The translations under genes and the position numbers were made by a program. This document shows positions 12,019-22,265 of a DNA stretch of 64,000 nucleotides, piece after piece. The notes under the pieces are model-generated. The model ran no database searches. It saw only the letters and a program-made list of their open reading frames with translations, and was not told the DNA's origin. The stretch comes from Phyto melanocephala. Its lineage: Eukaryota > Arthropoda > Insecta > Diptera > Rhinophoridae. Every line of letters begins with the position of its first letter. Position 1 is the first letter of the stretch. The stretch is taken from positions 48,779,491-48,843,490 of the forward strand of contig OW799235.1 of assembly GCA_941918925.1 (NCBI GenBank), given 5' to 3'.

Positions 12019-12187
12019 AGCTATGTTCGGATAATTTTTCTTTATTTTTTAGTTAATACCATTTAAATAAGTAAAAAAAAATGTTTTCGAAGTATATTTG
12101 AGTATAATTTTATTAAATAATGTCAAATATCAGTATAGGTATATAGTGCAAGGAGAACTTAAAGATTACATTTTATACATCTTAAAG

Positions 12188-12445
12188 TTAATCAACATCA
12201 TCATCATCATTATCATCATCATCGGCAGCATCATCATCATCATCATCAGCAGTATCAGCAACTTCAACAGCACTAAAATAATTCTTGTTCGGAGCTGCAG
12301 GTACAATTAAATCAATTGCCTCCTCTGGCAAGCTTTGAACCTTTGAACATATTAAAAATGTCTTGGTTTGATTTTTCGCGACTGCACTTTCGTGAATGAA
12401 ACTCCCTTTATTTTTTAAATTCTTTATTTCGAGCTTCTTGCGCAC
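12188..12445 (-). CDS. Short ORF with Asp-rich tail (possible gene fragment)
   Basis: An 85-codon minus-strand frame with a mixed N-terminal part (SKVQSLPEEAIDLIVPAAPN) and a C-terminus of about 20 Asp residues encoded by a TCATCA-type simple repeat (12193-12250). The non-repeat part has ordinary amino-acid composition, so it could be the last exon of a host or retrocopied gene with an acidic tail. I do not recognise the family. The flanks are the Pao remnant on one side and a family A repeat starting near 12446 on the other. It may equally be a chance frame. Confidence 0.25.
   Translation of the reverse strand: MRKKLEIKNLKNKGSFIHESAVAKNQTKTFLICSKVQSLPEEAIDLIVPAAPNKNYFSAVEVADTADDDDDDAADDDDNDDDDVD
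12193..12255. repeat. (TCA)n microsatellite
   Basis: Imperfect run of ATC/TCA triplets; it encodes the Asp tail on the minus strand and an Ile run on the plus strand. Confidence 0.9.
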
Positions 12446-12915
12446 ACAGTGAAAAAGGGTATATATAGGTTTGTCATTCCGTGTGAAATTTCTACAATTT
12501 TCATTTCCGACCCCATAAAGTATATATTTTCTGAAATCTTATGAATAGGGGAGTCGATTAAGATCTGTCCGTCTGACCGTGTGTATGTTGAAATCAACTT
12601 TTTGAAGCCCCCCGACATAGGTTGGACCCGGGTAAGGTACTAAAATATCAGAAATATTCGGGAGTAGATCGGTATTGAAAATCAGAAACATAGGTACATA
12701 AACAACTGAGATATGAGCAAAAACCCACGACCACCTCGATTTTTTTTCACAAAAATAACATTATAACAACAACATACATACATACAAACGTGTATACTGG
12801 TAAGAGAAAACGTGGCATCGAATCCCAGCTGAGCCAAAAAAATTTTTTTTTAAATTTTTTTTTTTTTTATTTTATTTTTTATTTAATATTTATTTATTTA
12901 TTTACTAACACCTTA
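12446..12915. repeat. Family A dispersed repeat, partial copy
   Basis: Begins near GGGTATATATAGG, continues through a block with ACCCCATAAAGTATATATT and GATATGAGCAAAAACCC to a poly-A/T tract ending at the Helitron. The same order of blocks recurs at 20349-21006, 33091-34503 and 24926-25356, and in opposite orientation at 13889-14692. Non-coding. Confidence 0.8.
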
Positions 12916-13702
12916 TCTATATATATAAAAGTGAAACTCTGTGTGTGTGTGTTAGCTATAGACTCCGAAACGGTAAAGCTAATCGGACTCAAACTTTGGC
13001 AAGTTGTTGTACACATTCCAGGAAGTGTTTATGGGTGGTAAAAGCTGGGCGTGGCTACGCCCACCTACGTATATATAAAAAATAACAAAATATGTATTAA
13101 TTTTTAGCTACTTGCACTAAATCGATTTTTCTGAAACTTTGCACACATATTGAGATGTCATGACTATATAATTTCGTAATTAGAAAAGTGGGCAGTGTCA
13201 CACCCATAAAAAAAATATAATTTTCAGCTATTTTAACCTCACCGATTTTTCTGAAACTTTGCACACATATTGAACTGTCATGACTATATACGTGATTAGA
13301 AAAGTGCACAGTGCTACCCCCTATTAAAAATATGTTATTATTTTCAGCTATTTCCACGTATTCTAATGTTACCCACTGATTTGCCTTTCAACTTCATGCG
13401 ACTACTGTTTCCACTTCGCTTTGCCTTCGCTATTACCATTAAAAAAGCACAAGGACAATCTCTGCGTGTTACAGCATTGAATTTGGAAAATCCATACTTT
13501 TCACATGGCCAGCTGTACGTCGCATGCTCCTAACTGGGAGCACCGAAAAATTTTTCATTTTTACAGCAAACGGAAAAACCAAAAATATTGTATTGCATTA
13601 CAATAAAAATCAATAAAATATTATGTTATATATATTTAATTAAAATTCAGAATGCATTTTTATTCATTAAGGATTGTTGCAACGCGCGCCGGGTTTGGCT
13701 AG
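12916..13702 (+). mobile_element. Helitron, small copy
   Basis: Starts TCTATATATATAAAA directly after an A and ends GGGTTTGGCTAG directly before a T, preceded by a GC-rich hairpin-prone CGCGCGCCGGG. These are the Helitron hallmarks (5' TC, 3' CTRR, insertion between A and T). The 787-bp copy keeps only the last part of the helicase gene and some AT-rich repeats with a CTGAAACTTTGCACACATAT block present twice (13132-13151 and 13252-13271). Confidence 0.85.
13378..13572 (+). pseudogene. Helitron Rep/helicase, C-terminal remnant
   Basis: The frame reads FPLRFAFAITIKKAQGQSLR and then FSHGQLYVACS, the PIF1-type helicase motifs V-VI that end Helitron Rep/helicase proteins. The conserved Arg after ACS is a TAA stop (13531), and a frame change follows within GAPKNF. 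Only about 60 residues remain of a protein normally well over 1000 aa, so it is a relic that marks the element class. Confidence 0.85.
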
Positions 13703-13888
13703 TAGTAGCTTATTTATTTAATTATTTAAAAAATATAAATAAAGCTAACTAATGTAATGTTAGGGACTAAAACGTATATTTTACTGTGTCTTCCATTCTT
13801 TCTGGAGACAATTTTGGGGAAAATTCATAAAATTCTAATTCGTTTATTATATTTTTAGTTGTTATTGTAATGTATTAAAATATGTTTA
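13703..13888. other. AT-rich spacer
   Basis: Short AT-rich sequence between the Helitron and a family A copy; nothing recognisable. Confidence 0.3.
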
Positions 13889-14692
13889 ACAAGTAAGAGT
13901 GCTATATTCGGCCGTGCCGAATCTGATAATACCTTTCACTATCATGTACATATGTATAATTCCACATCGTAGCTTAGCCTATGTATCATTTTATACGCCG
14001 TTTTTCCTTAATATTTTCGACGACATCTTTGATTTTAAATTTTTACGTAGTTAACTGTATTCTACTAGTCAAGTCCTTAAATTTGATACCCATATTGATG
14101 GGGTTAAAATAATTTGATCCGCCATTTTGTCTTAGACGTCATCTTGGATTTTGCATTTTTTGATAATTTACTGTATTCTACTGATCATTTCATTTTATAC
14201 CAATATTGAAGGGGTTCAAGAAGTTACCTTTTATAATACCAAAATTGACCCATATATAAATTTATTGTATAAATAAATTTATTTCTAGAGGCATATTATA
14301 TATATAAATAGTAGCAAAGGTACCTATAAATTATTCTCTGGTTAAACAATTTTAATATTGTTGGTAAAAATATGGGAAGAAACAGAGGCAGTCGTGTTTA
14401 TTTGCTCATATCTCAGAAAGTTATGGGGCGATTTACTGAATTTCAATAGCAGTTTATTCCCGAATATTTCCAAAAGATTGATACCATACACATGTCTGAG
14501 GAACATATGGTTGCTTCTAAAAGTTGATTTCAACCAACACACGGACAGACGGTCAAGTCTTAATCGACTCCTCTTATCATAAGCTTTCAGAAAATATATA
14601 CTTTATGGGGGAAATTAAAATTTTAGAAATTACAAACGGAATGACAAAGCTATATATACCCTTGTGCACCACATGAAGGGTATAAAATAAGT
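13889..14692. repeat. Family A dispersed repeat, near full length
   Basis: Begins ACAAGTAAGAGTGCTATATT with the imperfect palindrome TTCGGCCGTGCCGAA and ends GAAGGGTATAAAA. Contains the shared TTGATTTCAACC and ACTTTATGGGG blocks. No protein remnant is seen, so it is non-autonomous. The terminal hairpin recalls Helitron 3' ends but the CTRR rule is not clearly met, so I leave the class open. Confidence 0.75.
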
Positions 14693-14990
14693 ATAAGAAC
14701 ATTTTTAATAGTATCAGATGTTGTTAAGAGAACATTTTCACAGTTTTGAAAAATTATAGTATTAAAAGGACTTTAAAAAAAAGAAATCTTTATTTTCCTT
14801 AGCTGACACATTTTGTTCAAAAGGATGTCACTTTATTATCTATTTTTATATTTATGTTTTTTTTATATTTATTTTTAAATATTTTTTGTTAGAATCACTG
14901 AATATATAATTTCTGATTATAATTCCTGAAAATTAATGCAATATTACCTAAGAATTTTTTCTTTTTCCTCTCCTGCTGTAGTATATTTAT
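14693..14990. other. AT-rich spacer
   Basis: No recognisable feature between the family A repeat and the Tc3-like element. Confidence 0.3.
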
Positions 14991-15388
14991 AAAGCGTCCG
15001 CCAAATAACAATTTTTTTTAAATACTATAAAAAAAAGTGTGGCTTCAGCTGTGTGGCACGTAGCACCGTCCTGTTGAGTTGCCAATATCCTCTTCAATTT
15101 TTGATAACGATCGCCATTGACTACGGCCACTCCTTGCTCATTTTCGAAGAAAAATTGCCCAATTATGCCTCTGGACCAAAATCCGCACCAAACAGTGACT
15201 CGTTTTGGGTGTATCGGATTTTCAATGTATGCATGCGGGTTTTCTGTGCCCCAAATGCTACAATATTGCTTATTTACATACCCACCAAGATCAAAATAAG
15301 CTTCATTTGAAAAGATGATTTTTTGGCAAAATCGGCCAAAGTATTGTCGCAATATTTCCCAGCGTTGTTCAAGCGTATACACAACCAT
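14991..15388 (-). pseudogene. Tc3-like transposase fragment
   Basis: The minus-strand frame holds the DDE core typical of insect Tc3-like transposases: IIFSNEAYFDLGGYVNKQ, IWGTENPHAY, HPKRVTVWCGFWSRGIIG, FFENEQG and, after a gap, QQDGATCHTAEATL. The first catalytic Asp region reads SNEAYFD, where relatives usually have SDEAHFD. The segment between the FFENEQG block and QQDGATCH is shortened, the N-terminal DNA-binding part is gone and the end reads into the TIR. Non-functional. Confidence 0.8.
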
Positions 15389-15499
15389 ATTCGTTCAAAG
15401 GAAGGATAAAACTAATTATCTGTCAAATCAGACATGAGCTAAGTGTTACCATTTACGAAATAAGCACTAGTTTAAAAAGAGGTTAGTTGGCGGACCCTT
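14991..15499 (-). mobile_element. Tc1/mariner-superfamily (Tc3-like) element, internally deleted
   Basis: Ends are inverted repeats of the type AAAGSGTCCGCCAAMTAAC (14991 and complement ending 15499), each bordered by TA, the target of this superfamily. The 509-bp body contains only part of the transposase on the minus strand. A full element of this kind would be about 1.3 kb or more. Confidence 0.75.
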
Positions 15500-15501
15500 T
15501 A

Positions 15502-16234
15502 TATTCCCCTATCAAATGTCAGCGAGGTGTTTATTTTTTTTCGATTGTAGTGATCTTTTTTCCTGTTTATTCCAATAAACGTGGTTCCAAATGCTTCAAC
15601 AAACCAATGCTCAGTGTTTAAAAGTCTTTTAATTTGTTGCTTTTGTTAAGTTTTAGTTTAAGTCTATGGTCGCACACGACGATTATGGCTGGGCAATTCA
15701 TGAGATTATGGTTTTACAGTTTTAGGTGAGGAGAACAAATAGGGAAAAATAATCGCCGGTACTCGGCTATTTGAAGCAATTATTTTTGTTTAATATTTTA
15801 CATATCTTGGTGTGTAAGTAATTTTAAATTTGAATTAAAAAAGTCACAAATTAAACGTTTAAAACATTTAAAAATAAAAAAAATAAAGTATTTTAGTGAA
15901 AACATTTTAATTTACGGCTAAAGCACAAATGTCAAATTGAAATTAAATATAAGCTAAACAAAGCAGAAAATCGACAAAGATATTGTCGAGTGTGAACATA
16001 AAAGCAAGTTCAAAAGAAAATATTGAAAATGTTGGTCGTGTGTGACCTTCGACTAACTTAACTTTTTATTATTGCAATACGAAAGCAAAGCAACAGTTCA
16101 CAGTTTTTTTAAAAAACTGACAGCATAAAAGCAACAGTTAAAATTATACGCTGTTGCTTTAAAGCAACAGTTTTTTGTTTAAAACGAGTAAAATCATAGC
16201 AACAGTTCGTCAACAAAATTTTTTGTTTTGCTTC
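15502..16234. repeat. AT-rich region with repeated GCAACAG motifs
   Basis: No gene is seen. Between about 16080 and 16210 the heptamer GCAACAG occurs repeatedly on one strand, with one complementary CTGTTGC. It lies directly outside the Harbinger element. A (GA)n tract at 16312-16328 lies inside that element. Confidence 0.4.
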
Positions 16235-16369
16235 TAATGCTGGATTCACCCATAAAATTTTAGTTCAGAACAAATTTTTTTTATATTGAGTTTAACGTTT
16301 TACTTTTGAGAGAGAGAGAGAGAGAGATTATTTTGTTCAGAAAGTTTTTTCTTGAATTAGTTTAATTTT

Positions 16370-16500
16370 ACTGCCTGTTCAACGATGTCGAAAGAAAACA
16401 CAAGCGAACTTTCATTCGTACAAATATATTGAAAACAACAACGTATTTGTACGAATGAAAGTTCGCTTGTGTTTTCTTTCGACATCGTTGAACAGGCAGT
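16370..16500. repeat. Perfect hairpin: 57-bp arms, 17-bp loop
   Basis: Bases 16370-16426 are the exact reverse complement of 16444-16500; I find no mismatch. The arms are not low-complexity. The loop is 16427-16443. The structure lies in the left part of the Harbinger element. Confidence 0.95.
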
Positions 16501-16635
16501 TAATTCTTGTTCAGAAGAAACTGAATTGGGATGCCATTTTTTTCAATATTTACATGAAAATTGAATTTGGTTGCCACATCACAATGTCAGTACATTTATT
16601 ATACAAAAATTGTTTTTGCCGAAAATTAACCATTA

Positions 16636-17145
16636 TGCTATAAACACATAGACGACAGCAGACAGCAAGCAGCAATATGTCAAAAATAAAATCCATGTGT
16701 TTAAATGAAAACGATTATTTTGACGGCAGCACAGCAGCACGACTGCACAACAGCATTTGCTGCTGCTGCCAACTTAGGCTATTTTCTATTTTGACGGGCA
16801 GCAAGAACAAATATAGTGTTGCCATTACATATATTAAATTAAAAAAAAAAAACAACAACTTATTTTTGATATTAAACATAAAAGAACATTACAAAAATAC
16901 AATAAAGAAACAAATGTATGTGTTTTTATAGTTTTTCGTGATATAATTACATTTTTTTTATTAATAACTTTAATTTTATTCATTATAAAATATATATGCG
17001 GCATCCCTGAAATTTGTATTGCTAAAATCCACATCAGCTGATTATTATGTTGTGGCTGTCTTCAAAATAATTATGAAGCTGACTTCAGAGCAGCATTTGA
17101 AGCCATGAAGTTGTGAAGTCTGCTGGCGTCTATGTGTTTAGAGCT
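16636..17145 (+). mobile_element. MITE M1, copy 1 (Harbinger-like, TSD TTA)
   Basis: Termini TGCTATAAACACATAGACG and, inverted, AGCTCTAAACACATAGACG, flanked by TTA at 16633-16635 and 17146-17148. A TWA 3-bp target fits PIF/Harbinger MITEs. The body contains GCAGCAG-rich flanks and an AT-rich middle, with no coding capacity. A second, oppositely oriented copy is at 18033-18559. Confidence 0.75.
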
Positions 17146-17150
17146 TTAAA

Positions 17151-17470
17151 ATGGAATTTAATGAAAATACTGCTCAAAAATTAATAGAAGAATTAAAAAA
17201 ACCAGGAAGAGAATGTTTGTATGACATGAGCAATAGTGCATACAAAAATAATTATTTAAAACAGGGTTTATGGAATGAAATAGGAGCCGCCACTGGAATC
17301 GGTCGTAAGTACATTTTAGTTTATTTATACATTCATTTATTTACAAAAACCTAGCCATAGGGTCGTAATTGGTCGCAATAATACAATTTATATTTATTTA
17401 TAATTGTTGTAGGAAACGAATGTCAAGTGCTGTGGAAAACTCTGCGCAGACGCTATAAAGCAGCCCTTAT
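17151..17470 (+). pseudogene. Harbinger ORF2: MADF (Myb/SANT-like) DNA-binding protein, truncated
   Basis: Exon 1 (17151-17304) begins at ATG and reads a MADF N-terminal half (QKLIEELKKPGRECLYDMSN, LKQGLWNEIGAATG). A GTAAGT donor at 17305 and TAG acceptor ending 17412 bound a 108-bp intron, after which the frame continues as NECQVLWKTLRRRYKAA, the conserved C-terminal helix of the domain. Harbinger elements use such a protein with the transposase to bind their ends. Downstream the sequence runs straight into the inverted transposase remnant, so the C-terminus is lost. The nested MITE ends 5 nt before the ATG. Confidence 0.75.
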
Positions 17471-17743
17471 CAAAAATATTGGAAAAAGTTCATGTTTACG
17501 GATAGGCATACTACGCAAATCAGGTCCTAAAATTTCAAGGAGTTCTTGAAATGTGTTTGGATCCATACGGTGAAAATTTATAAAGGACTCCACGTCATTA
17601 AGTTGCATATCAGGAACCAATGTGTGAAATAAACCGTGTGATCTTCTTTCTTTTAAGATTTTTCTCACTGCGACTCTTTTTATTTTCGATTTTTTTTATG
17701 CACTTCATTTAAAAATAATAATTTTAGTTTTCTTCTATCCGAC
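17453..17743 (-). pseudogene. Harbinger transposase, N-terminal remnant
   Basis: The minus strand starts at an ATG (17743; MSDRRKLKLLFLNEV) and shifts frame in an A-run. It then reads HGLFHTLVPDMQLNDVESF and FHRMDPNTFQELLEILGPDL, the helix-turn-helix-like region before the DDE domain in PIF/Harbinger transposases. The DDE part is missing: the frame collides with the end of the convergent MADF gene. Non-functional. Confidence 0.75.
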
Positions 17744-18032
17744 ATTTTCTTCACATATATTTTAATGAAATAATTTACGTTTGTATTTATTTACATAGTT
17801 TGCTAGCGGTGCTGCCACTTTGTACAACTCTTTGCATTATTATATTATATGGCATCTTTGTTTTTTCGGAAAAATTTTCTGAAATGGGTGAATCGTGTTG
17901 CAGAAAACTCTCAGTAAAAAATGTTATTCTCCGGAAAAAAATTTTGTTCATAACAAATGGGTGAATTCACCTTAAGTAGCTGCGCAGTAACTGCAGTTGA
18001 CAACTGTTGTCAACAGCAAAAACAAAAAGTTA

Positions 18033-18559
18033 AGCTCTAAACACATAGACGCCAGCAGACTTCACAACTTCATGGCTTCAAATGCTGCCAACTTCAAATG
18101 CTGCTCTGAAGTCAGCTTCATAATTATTTTGAAGACAGCAACAACATAATAATCAGCTGATGTGCATTTTAGCAATACAAATTTCAGGGATGCCGCATAT
18201 ATATTTTATAATGAATAAAATTAAAGTTATTGATAAAAAAAATGTAATTATATCACGAAAAACTATAAAAACACATACATTTGTTTCTTTATTGTATTTT
18301 TGTAATGTTCTTTTATGTTTAATATCAAAAATAAGTTTTTGTTATTTTTTTTCCAATTTAATATATGTAATGGCAACACTATATTTGTTCTTGCTGCCCG
18401 TCAAAATAGAAAATAGCCTAAGTTGGCAGCAGCAGCAAATGCTGTTGTGCAGTCGTGCTGCTGTGCTGCCGTCAAAATAATTGTTTTCATTTAAACGCAT
18501 GGATTTTATTTTTGACATATTGCTGCTTGCTGTCTGCTGTCGTCTATGTGTTTAGAGCA
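18033..18559 (-). mobile_element. MITE M1, copy 2
   Basis: Same family as 16636-17145 in opposite orientation; termini AGCTCTAAACACATAGACG, TSD TTA at 18030-18032 and 18560-18562. It keeps an extra ~15-bp GCTGCCAACTTCAAAT duplication near its left end. Confidence 0.8.
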
Positions 18560-18562
18560 TTA

Positions 18563-19310
18563 GGCTGAAAGCACAAAAACAGTTGCTGTGATTTCGATTT
18601 AAGCATGAAAACTTTTTACACTGAACCAAAAGTGTAAGTAATAATGAATAAAATGGTTCCAAATTTATCAAATAAAAATATCGTTGAATCAGTAGGGTTT
18701 TTATTCAAATCTACAAAAAAATACTAAGAACTGACTCCTTTTTAGTTAATTCAATGAAAAAATTTAGTAGAAAAATAAATTTAGATTTGTACGTTATTTT
18801 GAATAAAATTTCTTCAAATATACCCATTAGTCTAATGTACACATATATAGTTAAATGGGTAGTAAGTTTTCGTAAACATTTTTAGTATAATTAACAAAAA
18901 CAATTATTCAAATAAACAGCCTTCAATGATGCAAAATGAATAACTTTTTTGTTAATTTGACAATATATTGTCAAGTTTACTTCTTCAGTTGAAGAAGAAG
19001 AACACAATATTTTTTTAGTAATAAATATATACATATATTTTTATACAAATAATGGTATGTAGAATTGAATAAAATTCTTCAATGTGAATCAAAATATTCA
19101 TATTAAAGAAAAAATGTAGAAATGAAGAAATTTTGTTAAAACTAACAATACAATATTAGTATAATTAAATAAAATTCTTCGTTTTGAGTAAACTTCTTCA
19201 AATCTTCTAAATTATGTAGATCTAAAGAAATTTATTCATTGTAACAATAATACGCTAATAAAAACCCGTCATCTTTTCGTTCCTACTTGGAATATCAATT
19301 GTGATTGTGT
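18563..19310. other. AT-rich region, no gene
   Basis: Contains AGGGTTTTTATT (18692) and the near-complement AATAAAAACCC (19256) about 560 bp apart. These may be the ends of a small unrecognised element. There is also a CTTCTTCAGTTGAAGAAG palindrome at 18981-18998. No coding signal. Confidence 0.3.
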
Positions 19311-19824
19311 TGTTAAAGAATTCAGTGCTATATGTAGTGTACGTTTTGTTTAAACATTTGTGAAATTAAAAGAAATTTATTAAATCTTATTTTAAATCCA
19401 AAACAATATAAATAAAAATAAATAAAAGTTTAATACTTGCCAGTTAAGGTGAAGTAAAAAAAAACAAAAGTGTAAACAAAAATTAAGAATATATAAAGAG
19501 TAATTACTAAACCTAAAATATCTTACAATAATTCAAAGTTCAATAACTTTAAAGAAACAGATTAACATAACGACACAAAATACACAAAATAAAAACTTAT
19601 TTTTACAATAATAAAACTTCTTCGTTACTACAATAATAAAAACAACATACAAGAAAATAATCTCTCTACTGACTCTAATAAATACAATAATGTCCACGCG
19701 TAGAACTAAGAGAATATCAGATGTTGGCGATCACACCTAATCGGTAATTATGTCTTCGCGTAAAGAAAAGAGAACAGCAGATGAAGCTGAGCTTAGCTCT
19801 TTGTCTGATTACACACCATCAGTG
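19311..19824 (+). pseudogene. Gag-like leader and N-terminus of an outer LTR element (tentative)
   Basis: A long A-rich leader (about 19310-19689) precedes two in-frame, 60-bp related starts: ATG at 19690 (MSTRRTKRISDVGDHT, then TAA) and ATG at 19750 (MSSRKEKRTADEAELSSLSD). The second frame runs into a hAT-type insertion at 19825. Skipping that insertion and the Polinton, it stays open, apart from one TAA, to NRLWNWLDTKFTKQDEY at 54966-55020, where a piggyBac element sits. After the piggyBac, gypsy RNase H sequence begins. This looks like an internally deleted gypsy element, but no 5' LTR was found. Confidence 0.4.
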
Positions 19825-21407
19825 CATAGCTGCCAGATAAAATTGGAGTAAAATCATCTAATTTGGGGAAAAAAATTGTCAAAATCGTCAAATGGTTTAC
19901 GCAAATCGTCATAAAAACGTCAAAATAAAGAAACACATTTTTTAAAACAAAACATTTTTTATTGAATGCATAACATAACAAACTTTTTAAATCTAGAGAG
20001 ATGAATGGTTTTATTAGACCCTTTTAAGTTAAGAACATGACAATAAATATAATACAATTTAGAATTAATGTCGAAAAATAAATATTAATATATTTATATA
20101 TAAATACAAAAAACAATAAATAATAATAATAATAATAATAACTTGGCAGCATCTTTTTGGACTATTTGACAAATAATAAAAATCATTTCTTGCTAAAGTT
20201 TCTACCAATTAAAGTAGCTTTAGACAAGCGTAAGACGAGCACAACGCCAAAATAAACTACATCGTTTGGATAAAATTTCTACTTACATAGGAAGAGCTGC
20301 TAGAATTTTTATCATCTTGGTCTTCTATTGAAAATATAATGTTTGATTTTTATACCCTTCACCTGTGGTGTACAAGGGTATATATAGCTTTGTCATTCCG
20401 TTTGTAATTTCTACATTTTTCATTTCCGACCCCATAAAGTATATATTTTATGAATAGAGGAGTCGATTAAGCTCTGACCGTGTGTTGGTTGAAATCAACT
20501 TTTAGAAGCAACTATATGTTCCTCAGATCTGAGTATGGTATCAATCTCTTGGAAATATCCAGGAATGAGTCGCTACTAAAATTTAGCACAATCGCCCGAT
20601 AACTTTCTGAGATATGAGCAAAAACCACGACCACCTCGTTTTTTTTCACAATTACAACAACAACATGAATATATACTGGTTAGAGTAAACGTGGCATCGA
20701 ATCCCAGCTGAGCCAAAAAAAAAATTTTTTTATTTTATATATTATTTATATTTTTTTTTTAAATATTTATTTTTAATTTTTTTAAAAATTTTCTTAAAAA
20801 AATTTTTTTTTATATTTTTTTTAGAAACATACATACGTAAATCAATTTATAATTTTACGATGGTTTTTTATATGTATGTTTTTTACATGTATGTACGTAT
20901 TTTATATGACATGAATGGTGATACAAACAATTGTTATTGCATGACAACACGTTGTGAAGAGTATATAAGATTCGGCACGGCCGAATATAGCACTGTTACT
21001 TGTTAAGGTTTAAATGTATAATTAAAAAGAACTTACCATTTTTAAAAAACTTAAAATATTAAAATTGCTTTAAACGCGTTTCCAAATTTTTATTTGTTCG
21101 TGTTGTAGGTATCAGTTGATAAAATATGGCATATACTATGTTAAAAATGTACAAAGTGGAAAAATTATCCACACAAACACATTAAATAATGATAGATTTA
21201 TCTCTTTCACTCTGTTCTATTATTAAAAACAAAAAAAAACCGTTACATATTATTTTTATTTAGTTTAACGTTGATATAAAAGTAACGAAAATTGTTGCAA
21301 ACTTGAATTCTTGAAAATTGTCAAAAACATAACATAAATCGTCAACATTTAATTTTAGCACGTAAAATCGTCAAAATGACGATAAATCGTCAAATCTGGC
21401 AGCTATG
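19825..21407. mobile_element. hAT-type non-autonomous element with nested family A repeat
   Basis: Perfect 14-bp TIRs CATAGCTGCCAGAT at both ends. Flanking 8-mers are CATCAGTG and CATCAGTT, seven of eight matching, as for a hAT 8-bp TSD with one mutation. Both ends carry repeated CGTCAAA/GTCAAAATCGTC motifs (subterminal repeats). No transposase. Confidence 0.75.
20349..21006. repeat. Family A dispersed repeat
   Basis: Starts TTTATACCCTTCACC and ends with TTCGGCACGGCCGAA and CACTGTTACTTGTT, the family A termini in this orientation. It is nested in the hAT-type element, and the breakpoint of the 4.35-kb tandem duplication (20577) lies inside it. Confidence 0.8.
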
Positions 21408-21452
21408 CATCAGTTGCTGATCTGATTTTTTCTAATTAAAATGATTCTCGCA

Positions 21453-22150
21453 AGTAGTATATTTGTGGGAATTCTGGGACAGCAAATTGATCCTTATGGA
21501 GATTCCATGAGGATGAATTTTTGTTTTAAGTTTTCATCCCAATGGTAAATCCCCATAAGGATGAATTTTTGTTAATAATTTAAAATTTTCTTCCCAATGG
21601 TAATTTCCATAAGGCTGATTTTTGGTTTTGGTTGATATGCATTTTGTTATTGGTTTGTTTGTCTCAAGTTTCAAGTTTAATTTTTTTATTGTCTGTGCAA
21701 TTTACTCATACGGATGATTTTTTTGTTGTTAAAATTTTTTATAATTGTAATATGAGGAAATGCAAAGGTAAATTATTGTTTGTATATACATACATAAATA
21801 CTTGCATATATAAATATGTGAATACAAACTTACATAATTGTTTTAGAAAATGTATGTAGAAAAAATTGTTTTAAAATAAAAATCTATGTACAAAATTGTT
21901 TAAATAAGAATGCGAAGAGATGAATTTAATTTTTAAAAGATGAATAATTTAAGAGAAAATAATTTTTATTGAATGTAATTATAGTTTTCCATAAAGATGA
22001 ATTTTATTTTTCAAAGATGAATAATTTAAGAGAAAATAATTTTTATTGAATGTAATTATGTATAGTTTTCCATAAAGATGAATTTTATTTTAAAGATGAA
22101 TAATTTTAAGAGAAAATTATTGTTTGAGTGATTTTTATTAAAATAGTAAA
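21453..22150. repeat. Polinton left terminal region with subterminal tandem repeats
   Basis: Three spaced copies of a CCATAAGGATGAATTTTTG-like motif near the tip. At 21935-22115 a ~76-bp unit (AGATGAATAATTTAAGAGAA ... CCATAAAGATGAATTTTA) repeats twice plus a partial third. The same tracts occur at the right end (51300-51387 and 54372-54958), inverted. A 75-codon open frame at 21632-21859 is probably chance. Confidence 0.75.
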
Positions 22151-22265
22151 GAGGGAAATTATGAGAAAATAGTTGTATATATTAGAATCTTCCTGATTAA
22201 TAATTAAAGTAAGGTTTTCAAAATAATATTCAATCATTCATCATAAATATTGAAGAGTAAAAGCA

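Larger units (their letters stand above)
16238..17972. mobile_element. PIF/Harbinger DNA transposon, deleted, carrying a nested MITE
   Basis: Imperfect TIRs (left TGCTGGATTCACCCA; right, complement, AGGTGAATTCACCCA) are flanked by TAA at 16235-16237 and 17973-17975, the 3-bp TWA target of PIF/Harbinger. It encodes the two usual proteins: a MADF-domain protein (plus strand) and the N-terminal part of the transposase (minus strand). Most of the DDE domain is gone. A 510-bp MITE sits just upstream of the MADF start codon. Confidence 0.75.

Noticed and set aside
12098..12310. 70-aa plus-strand frame with poly-Ile, membrane-like
   Set aside because: Produced by the complementary reading of the ATC/TCA microsatellite.
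21632..21859. 75-aa open frame in the Polinton terminal repeat with a hydrophobic, signal-peptide-like start (also 25981 and 54552 minus)
   Set aside because: Lies in AT-rich subterminal repeat, has no recognisable domain, and its repetition follows from the terminal repeats and the tandem duplication.
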